The notes under the pieces are model-generated. The model worked only from the letters and a program-made list of their open reading frames with translations, made no database searches and was not told the origin of the DNA. A DNA stretch of 26,466 nt from Chara braunii (lineage: Eukaryota > Streptophyta > Charophyceae > Charales > Characeae). The position numbers and the translations under genes were made by a program. The stretch is from the NCBI GenBank assembly GCA_003427395.1, contig BFEA01000530.1:52108-78573 (forward strand), in the 5' to 3' direction. Positions 20,637 to 26,466 of the stretch are shown in pieces (positions within the stretch are counted from its first letter, which is position 1; the number at the start of each line of letters is the position of its first letter).

Positions 20637-21768
20637 GCCCTGATCTCGTCTTCTGACGTTGGCTTGCATGCCAACTGATCATCTTCCTTTTCGAAATAGC
20701 CGGTCGCCTGTGGGGCAGGCTTTACTTCTTTATATCTTGCTGGAAGCGAACATGTACTACGAGTTGGAGGACGCGTTCGATAGCGATGGAGATTCTGAAA
20801 ATGAGCCGGAAGGATCCTCGCTCCTATCGTTAACTTGCCACTTTCTCTCTCGAATGTTGTGGCCCTTGGTTGCGGTCTTGTCATCAATACCGCACTCCTT
20901 TACATGAAAAAACTCTATTTTCAGGAGGCTCCTACGTGTCCCCCTCCCCTGCTCCGTTGGTTTCCCCGTTTTTCCTGTCCGTCATACGAAGGACACGTCG
21001 CGACTTCTATCTTCACCCTGTCCTGTCCCTTTTTGGCACCAAGTTCTTGTAGATTCCGGACTGCTAACTTGAAGGCCCTCGCTCGACTACTCACCACACG
21101 CACAAAAGACCAAAAAATATGGCACTGTATCTACCCTTGTCCTTGACGAAGATTCTTTCTCATTTTGCCCATTTGGTGAGTACTGGAGCGAGGCCCCAAG
21201 TCCGTTGCGTTCTCCACGGAGGAGTCCACGCGCTCCGCTTCCCGGGCGCGCGGCTCAAGGTCTCTCCATGTGTTCTTATCGGGTTGACACTCTGGACTCG
21301 TTTCTCATCGCTCAACGAGGTTACAGAGAGCTGTTCAAGGACTGACAGGTAGTTCGGTTTCTCTTCCTTCACCTCTCGCCTGTAGCCTTTCGGTAGTTCG
21401 GCTGCACAGCCTGCACTACTCTCCGCTCGCCGCACAGCTCTTGCCTGTAGTCTTTCATAGCCATAGGATTTCGTTATGTTTGAACTGGTTCATCAGACTG
21501 CGCAAGGTTCTTTCTTTCTTGCAGAATCAGGGGCTGGCAGTGGTACAGTGAAGCCGTAAGCTTTACGTGAACGATCTCCATGCTTATCCTCCTCCTCCTC
21601 CTCTGCACAAAGGCTTCGTCAGTCGCAACTCTCTTCCTTGCTTCGTCGGGGGCAAACGATGTCGTAGCGGCAACAGCAAGGAAAGGAAAAAGATAGCCAG
21701 CCACACGATGCACTCATTTCATGAAGGTCGTCACCTTCGTCGGCCGATCGCAGGTACGCGTTTGGTGT
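20637..21768. other. Possible small exons; nothing firmly assignable
   Basis: An ATG at 20,752 opens a short acidic peptide (MYYELEDAFDSDGDSENEPEG) that looks more protein-like than its surroundings. An ATG at 21,119 gives 19 codons running straight into a consensus donor GTGAGT at 21,176. A consensus acceptor (CTTTCTTTCTTGCAG) ends at about 21,525. On the reverse strand, 21,713 down to 21,474 begins with a signal-peptide-like MHRVAGYLFPFLAVAATTSFAPD. These hint at one or more spliced genes, but I cannot join them into a supported model. Confidence 0.25.
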
Positions 21769-22008
<240 letters not shown>

Positions 22009-22249
22009 GTGGAACAAGGGGAGGAACGCTGACCTTTGCCAACGTACGCCGCAGACGTCCAAGGCGGTAATGGGGCGCAGTTGCTGACGGGTCGCAGTTG
22101 CTGAAGAATGCACTACACGGTGGATTGCAGCAGGGCCACGACATGGAGTGCAGCCCTTTTTTTTGCGCGACGGCCTGGAAAAGTATGGGGTTTGAATTCA
22201 AATTCTTAGTGCCTCCCTGCTGGAGGGCATCTCAGGAAGATGCATCCCC

Positions 22250-22430
22250 ACAGAAGGGCAAATCGGACCGGCAGCAGGGGAATCTGTTAGGGGCATTCCG
22301 AAAAGTTGTGCTGCTCACTGACAGGGGCGTGCACGAACGCTAGAGACCCAGGGGCATATCAGGGTAAGTCGGCCGCCGGAGGGGGAAGTTGCAAATAAAC
22401 CCAAGCTTCAGGGGCATTTCGAAAATTTCC
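22250..22430 (+). repeat. GGGGCA-box repeat, left copy of an inverted pair
   Basis: Boxes of the form (A/G)GGGCA(T/A)(A/T)TC recur about every 40-60 bases (near 22,256, 22,290, 22,351 and 22,411). The 72 bases at 22350-22421 match the reverse complement of 26048-26119 at 61 of 72 positions with no gaps. No ORF accompanies it. It looks like a diverged dispersed noncoding repeat. Confidence 0.7.
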
Positions 22431-22559
22431 ATCTTCTTTTGTTCAGGCCTGCACTGAGCGCATACTCACATTAGGACTTCTGTACTTATTTCAGGATGCA
22501 GTTGCGACTAGATGCATCCCGTCCAGTCGTGATTGCAGGCAGATACATTTAAGGTGGTG

Positions 22560-22595
22560 CCACTGTGAGTATACCCTTTGTGTACTCCACAGTGG
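22560..22595. repeat. Long imperfect hairpin
   Basis: CCACTGTGAGTATAC (22560-22574) pairs with GTGTACTCCACAGTGG (22580-22595) across a CCTTT loop, with one G-T type mismatch and one bulged base. It lies within the GGGGCA-box repeat neighbourhood and may be part of a nonautonomous element. Confidence 0.65.
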
Positions 22596-22867
22596 TAGTC
22601 TGCCCGCTTTGCCCTTCATAAGTTGGGGGTAAAACGGGGGCATCCATGCACTATTTAGTATTTTTCAAGTTATTATGGCGTACTGGCCAGTGCTACCAGG
22701 GGCCGTGACCCACTAGCGGCGGTTTAGTTTATGTATGTTTCGTGTATTTTCCAACGTGGTCACACAAGGGCCGTGAGATTTTCAGATCGGATGGCACGGG
22801 GCCATCTACACTCGAAACCAGAACAAAACGTTTACCTCGAGAAGTGGGACATGGCCCCAGGAACGAA

Positions 22868-23090
22868 GTGCATAAAATAAAAGAAAAAGCTGTTAAATTG
22901 AAATTANAATACAAAGATACAAATTTTATTTACAGTCTAGTCACTCTAGCAAATTGAACTCAAAGTTGATGTAAAAAAAATGGCAGGAAAATTATTATAT
23001 GAAGCTTTAAATGAAGGTATTCATTCATGAAGAGATAAAAAAAGAGATCCTAAAGTTTTTGTAATAGGTGAAGATATTGGTCATTATGGA
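22868..23090 (+). pseudogene. AT-rich fragment with start of a pdhB-like gene (pyruvate dehydrogenase E1 beta)
   Basis: From about 22,868 the DNA turns sharply AT-rich. An ATG at 22980 opens MAGKLLYEALNEGI, a TGA at 23028-23030 interrupts, and the same frame resumes with RDPKVFVIGEDIGHYG, ending at 23,090. This matches the N-terminus of the E1 beta subunit of pyruvate dehydrogenase, where EAL.E, DP.V.V.GEDVG and HYGG are conserved; HYG is typical of the plastid/cyanobacterial type. The subunit makes acetyl-CoA from pyruvate with the alpha subunit. Only 37 of about 325 codons are present, and non-homologous sequence follows immediately. A single N at 22907 lies just upstream, inside a short frame ending at 22957 that could be the tail of a neighbouring gene. 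It could be plastid DNA inserted in the nucleus, contamination, or a chimeric join. Confidence 0.5.
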
Positions 23091-23093
23091 GCT

Positions 23094-23655
23094 GAAATCT
23101 GCCAGGTCAGAATTTCCAGCCAGGCGTAAAGAAATTCCTTGGCAAAAGAGTAGGGGGTCTCCTGCTACCAACCTGAGGAAGGAGTATCCAGGCCCGAAAT
23201 GGGCTCTGCTTGGGCCCCATCAGTTGCCCCCCTTCCTGAGTATTGTGGCCTGCGAAAAGAAAAAAGAAGCCTATTCCCCTTATGAATTCGCCAAAGCGGG
23301 ACAGTTACTGTGAAGTACAAGCCTTATACAGGATAAAAAGAAAGTAAACTTGGGAAATCTGGTCGTGATAGAAATTTGCCAGTTTCCGAGTTTTGGACCC
23401 GGCGAGCCCTGTTGCCAGAGGGTTGGATGCTTGAACCCTTTGACTTCTTTTTTTTGGCGGGGGGAGAGATTCAAGTTGTTGAGAAATGGAAAAACATAGA
23501 ACCCCTCTCTCTCGACCGGTCCTCCGAACTGCGTCCACTAATACAACCGACCAGTCTATCCTGTGATTGGCTGTGCGCCTTGAAGCATGAAAAAGTGAAC
23601 GGAAGGTTAGTTGAGGCGCACCCAGGTGACCCAGCTGGGAGTTTCTCTGTGTGGG
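23094..23655. other. Unassigned DNA left of the mate-pair junction
   Basis: No recognisable gene. GAAATCTGCCAG (about 23,093) and GAAATTTGCCAG (about 23,370) are similar short direct repeats. Composition is mixed and includes a T8 and a G6 run near 23,450. Everything here ends at a laboratory adapter, so its position relative to the right side is uncertain. Confidence 0.4.
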
Positions 23656-23693
23656 CTGTCTCTTATACACATCTAGATGTGTATAAGAGACAG
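23656..23693. other. Tn5 mosaic-end palindrome: Nextera mate-pair junction adapter
   Basis: CTGTCTCTTATACACATCT at 23656-23674 is followed without a gap by its reverse complement at 23675-23693. The 19-base unit is the hyperactive Tn5 mosaic end used in Nextera kits, and two of them head to head are the circularisation junction of the mate-pair protocol. It is a laboratory sequence left in the assembly, not a natural element. The sequences on either side come from the two ends of one circularised fragment or from a chimera and are probably kilobases apart in the genome, or inverted. Confidence 0.95.
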
Positions 23694-24389
23694 GTCTGTC
23701 TGTGCGTGTGTGTCTGACTTTTCGAAGGAGCGCGATCCAGTTTCGGACATGCTCCCGGCCGTGCGTGCAACAGGTAAGCAATCGCAAATTGTTTCCTTTT
23801 TTAGTATTTTGAAAGAAATTTGCCACTTTTTACCCGTATGCCCCGCGCATGCCGACCGCCTGCGCGACACACACAGGACACGAGCGGCGCTGCTCGCAGG
23901 ACCGACGACGGGCTTGGCCCCCGGTCTCCCTGTCGCCAAACCCGAATCGCGTTTCTTCTGACGGCTCGTGCGATTGTCTTCTCGCCCGCCCGGCCAACAT
24001 CGTGGCCCGTCCACGCAGGATGCGCGAGCTGTTGTGTTTTTTGTTTCTGTAGCAGAAGGGCAAAAGCCCTGAAATCGTGGTGAGATCGATAATCTGGAAA
24101 GTCGTTGAGAGCTCGACGAATGCTGAACCTACCTACCGGTAGTGGCTGGACGATACGCCTATCATGTGTTCCAGGCTATCCCCTTCCCGGAAAATCACAA
24201 GGCTGTTTGGTGCTCACTCTAGTCCTGGGAAATCTTGTGCAGCGGTCAGGGTGGTTCACTGGTTCGTGGAATCGTGGGACTTCAGGGGAGCCCAAGCTCA
24301 GCCGTTCTCTCTTTCCCACTGGTGACAATCGTAGCCCCTCGATTTTTGCTCCTGAATAATCGTCGAGGCTGAAGTCCGTTTGTTGGCGT
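23694..24389. other. Unassigned DNA right of the mate-pair junction
   Basis: Open frames of 67-98 codons exist on both strands, none recognisable. Several sites resemble splice signals but no gene model is supported. Confidence 0.4.
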
Positions 24390-24490
24390 CTCCTCCTCAG
24401 GGCACACAAGCATTCCTCTGGATGAACTTTTTTTTTCTTTTTTTTCCTCCCCCTCCTCCTCAGGGCACACAAGCATTCCTCTGGATGAAC
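24390..24490 (+). repeat. Perfect 38-bp direct duplication around a T-rich tract
   Basis: Bases 24390-24427 and 24453-24490 are identical over 38 bases, separated by a 25-base T/C tract. Each copy begins with a pyrimidine run ending in CAG, the form of a 3' splice site; the second, preceded by the long T tract, is the stronger. Either a recent tandem duplication of an intron-exon boundary or an insertion with a long target duplication. Confidence 0.85.
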
Positions 24491-24603
24491 CTGACCTTAA
24501 TCACGTGTGAGTAAGCTCACGAGCTTCGAGGAATTCGTCAGCCTTCGTCCGGGCCTTCGCTGAAAACGATGTCTGACTTCTATTTGGTGTCTGGTTCATT
24601 GGT

Positions 24604-24636
24604 GGAAAAGTCCGACAAGTCCTTCTGGACATCCGT

Positions 24637-24668
<32 letters not shown>

Positions 24669-24714
24669 GGCCCCTGCGCATGGATGACACGCATAAATCG
24701 GAAAAGTCCGACAA
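24604..24714. repeat. 15-bp direct repeats flanking the U6-like sequence
   Basis: GGAAAAGTCCGACAA occurs at 24604-24618 and again at 24700-24714, exactly bordering the U6-like segment. Perfect 15-base repeats at both edges are what a target-site duplication from LINE-type retroposition would leave. Confidence 0.8.
24619..24699 (+). ncRNA. U6 snRNA-like sequence, probable retrocopy truncated at 3' end
   Basis: U6 is the catalytic snRNA of the spliceosome. The segment starts with a GTCC-TTCT-GGAC hairpin, then has AAAATTGGAACGATACAGAGA with the invariant ACAGAGA box that pairs with the 5' splice site, AAGATTAGCATGG, then CCCCTGCGCA and GATGACACGCA, covering the U4-pairing and AGC/internal stem-loop parts. 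One position differs from the near-universal CGCAAGGATGACACG (T for A). It stops after ATAAATC, about 20 bases short of a full U6. What follows (GGAAAAGTCC) weakly resembles the U6 tail, so the exact end is uncertain. There is no clear TATA box about 30 bases upstream and no T4+ terminator downstream. With the flanking 15-base repeats, this argues for a retroposed pseudogene. Confidence 0.85.
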
Positions 24715-24767
24715 CAAACGATCCGCTTGGCTACCGTACTACCGCGACTCATCGAACTTAGCTAATG

Positions 24768-24771
<4 letters not shown>

Positions 24772-24824
<53 letters not shown>
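24772..24824. repeat. (CT)n microsatellite
   Basis: An uninterrupted CT tract of about 52 bases, 58 bases after the second U6-flanking repeat. Confidence 0.95.
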
Positions 24825-24828
<4 letters not shown>

Positions 24829-25900
24829 TTTGGTAGGCTAGTTTTAGAATTCCAGTTGAACATTGCTTGCCTTCCTTTTCTGTAGGCGTTATGTTTTCGT
24901 TCTCTTTTGGTGCTCGCCATCTCCATCCACGCCGGGGCCCGCCGGGCGTACTCACATTATATACACATGCCAGGCGGAAAGGGGAACGGTGTGGCAGACA
25001 GGCACCCAATCAGGCTTTTTACTGTAGGACAAGCTGGTTCACTCCTCTTTCGGCTCCTTTGGTTACTTGGACCGTCACGGCGTCAGCCGTATGCCATTCT
25101 TGACGTTGCTTTGCTTTTATTGCCTCCCGTTTCACGAACAAGTCAAGTGAGGGGCCTGTGCCGCTATTGATAGACGGCGTATGTGGCCCCTCTATTGGTT
25201 ATTTCGGGTGTTGTACGGTCGCACGTGCCCAGATCTTTCCTTTGCCCAGCTTTTCTTTCGCACTAAGATCGATTTTGTTTTCCTGTCATTTTCTGGAATA
25301 TTCGACATGAGCCATCATATGTACAGTCATGCTATATCAGTGTCATGGTTATAAGGCAAGCAGGCTTCGTACCCCTAATTTTCTGCTTTTGGTCTGCGAA
25401 GCTCCCCTGGAGGAGGACCTCCCTGTATGTATCTGATGGCAGTTATGCCCAGAGCTGAATTGAAAAAGTCCTAGTGAGAGTATGCCCTCACTTGGAATCG
25501 GTGACCAGTGCCGTGCCCAGGAGGGTGGGGTCATTGGAGGGTACCGCCCCATAATCTTTTTCATATTTTGTAATTAAACGAAAACAAATCACAGAACCAG
25601 CCAGACTAAGCAGTATCGTGTTGGTACCACCAGAGGCTACCGAACCGGCCGCTACGCCGGTAACGCAAACATAGAGCGCTATTCCAGCGCCAACCGCCGC
25701 GTCCCCGTTTCAGACCTGAAGGAAGTGGGTCCGGCTCGGCATTTTTGTTTGTTGTTTTGTAGGTTATTTCGATTTTTTTTAATTTTTTTTTAATGACATC
25801 ACGATGTGGGGCTTGTGGCGACGATAGCGGGGTGAGCCGGGGGAAAAAGAAAAAAAAAACACTGCGCTTTCATGGTTTGGCTGGTTACCAACTTACCATG
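24825..25900. other. No recognisable gene
   Basis: Only short frames below about 90 codons are open. Short inverted motifs occur near 25,468-25,495 and 25,640-25,665 (CCGGCCGCTACGCCGG, GCGCTATTCCAGCGC). T-rich runs lie at 25,740-25,790 and an A-rich run at 25,845-25,858. Probably repeat-derived. Confidence 0.4.
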
Positions 25901-25918
25901 AACCGCAGTTCACGGGTG

Positions 25919-26310
25919 TAGGGGCATATGACCGGCACCGCCCGATGCCGGTAACGTGATGCCACTGTAGGTGACTCTTTCTTTGGACATAAGTTTAGGT
26001 GATCCACCTCGAAACCGAGGCACTTGATTTTTTTTTGGAATTCTTTACGAAATGTCCCTGAAGTTTGCATTTATCTGCGATTTGCCCCTCCGACGGCTGA
26101 CTTACCCTGATTTGCCCCTCTGACAGTGATTCAAGCTTCCATAAAACCCCTGGCGTCGTTTGGGCCTGAGACATTTTCAATATGCCACTATCGGCACCTG
26201 TGCCGAATTTCCAGTTTGCCCCTACCGGATAGCTGCTCAGTACCGGCACAAGAATTTTCCATATGCCCCTACCAGTACCGTGCATCTCTTAAGTATGCCC
26301 TTCTGGCTGT
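25919..26310 (-). repeat. GGGGCA-box repeat, right copy of an inverted pair, with short palindromes
   Basis: On the reverse strand, GGGGCA(T/A)AT-type boxes recur near 26,300, 26,267, 26,219, 26,187, 26,119, 26,090 and 25,924, many followed by GAAAATT and by CCGGTA or GTGCCG. The piece 26048-26119 is 85 percent identical, inverted, to 22350-22421. Small palindromes include TCGGCACCTGTGCCGA (about 26,190-26,205) and CCGGCA...TGCCGG (25,932-25,951). No coding potential; class unknown. Confidence 0.65.
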
Positions 26311-26364
26311 TGCTGGCAGTTGGGGCTGTTGCCCTGGCCCTGGGATGGGGTGCTACCAGGGCAC

Positions 26365-26391
26365 TTTTTTTTTTCTTTTTTTTTGTGTGCG

Positions 26392-26466
<75 letters not shown>
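26365..26466. repeat. T tract followed by (GT)n(GA)n, running off the window
   Basis: T-rich 26365-26384, interrupted GTGC-type units to 26,400, (GT) to 26,432, and (GA) to the last base. Confidence 0.95.

Noticed and set aside
23656-23693. Natural Tn5 or other transposon end
   Set aside because: The two 19-base units are the engineered mosaic end, abutting with no transposon between, which is the mate-pair adapter.
24619-24699. Functional U6 gene
   Set aside because: No TATA box near -30, no T4+ terminator, a change in a highly conserved stretch, a missing 3' end, and flanking direct repeats.

Overview
This window looks like nuclear DNA of a eukaryote. It is dense in dinucleotide microsatellites, holds decayed Ty3/Gypsy LTR retrotransposon pieces, has a U6 snRNA-like sequence, and carries one long intact gene with strong eukaryotic start context. 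A photosynthetic alga (stramenopile or red lineage) is my guess; the only hint is an AT-rich scrap resembling the start of a plastid-type pyruvate dehydrogenase E1-beta gene, and that scrap lies in a stretch with signs of misassembly. I cannot name a species. Layout, left part (1-14,640): no intact host gene is recognisable. From about 4.0 to 6.65 kb on the + strand lies a broken Ty3/Gypsy integrase (HHCC zinc finger, DDE core, C-terminal domain), followed by an unrecognised two-frame reading region (ATGA overlap at 5867) and a possible polypurine tract and LTR start near 6640. From about 12.3 down to 8.0 kb on the - strand lies the rest of a Gypsy element in canonical order: a primer-binding site matching initiator tRNA-Met, gag with a CCHC knuckle, retropepsin, reverse transcriptase (YMDD) and RNase H. 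Its integrase is missing, and the only integrase in the window points the other way. Either there are two elements facing tail to tail, or one element was split by an inversion. All parts carry stops and frameshifts. Middle part (14,640-19,200): microsatellites and low-complexity DNA lead into the one clearly intact gene, 17,254-19,161 (+), a 635-residue intronless protein made almost entirely of 16 Sel1-like repeats. Four trinucleotide tracts (TTG, GAG, AAT, AAG) sit just upstream of it. Right part (19,200-26,466): compound (GT)n(GA)n microsatellites with two single-N joins, a family of GGGGCA-box noncoding repeats including an inverted pair 3.7 kb apart, the pdhB-like fragment with a third N close by, a perfect Tn5/Nextera mate-pair junction at 23,656-23,693 (a laboratory sequence, so the DNA left and right of it need not be neighbours in the genome), a U6-like sequence flanked by 15-base direct repeats that look like target-site duplications, and a perfect 38-base direct duplication around a T tract. 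The genes do not form a pathway. The biology shown is retroelement decay, retroposition of a small nuclear RNA, and one repeat-solenoid scaffold gene. Sequence order between roughly 20.5 and 23.7 kb should not be trusted without long reads.
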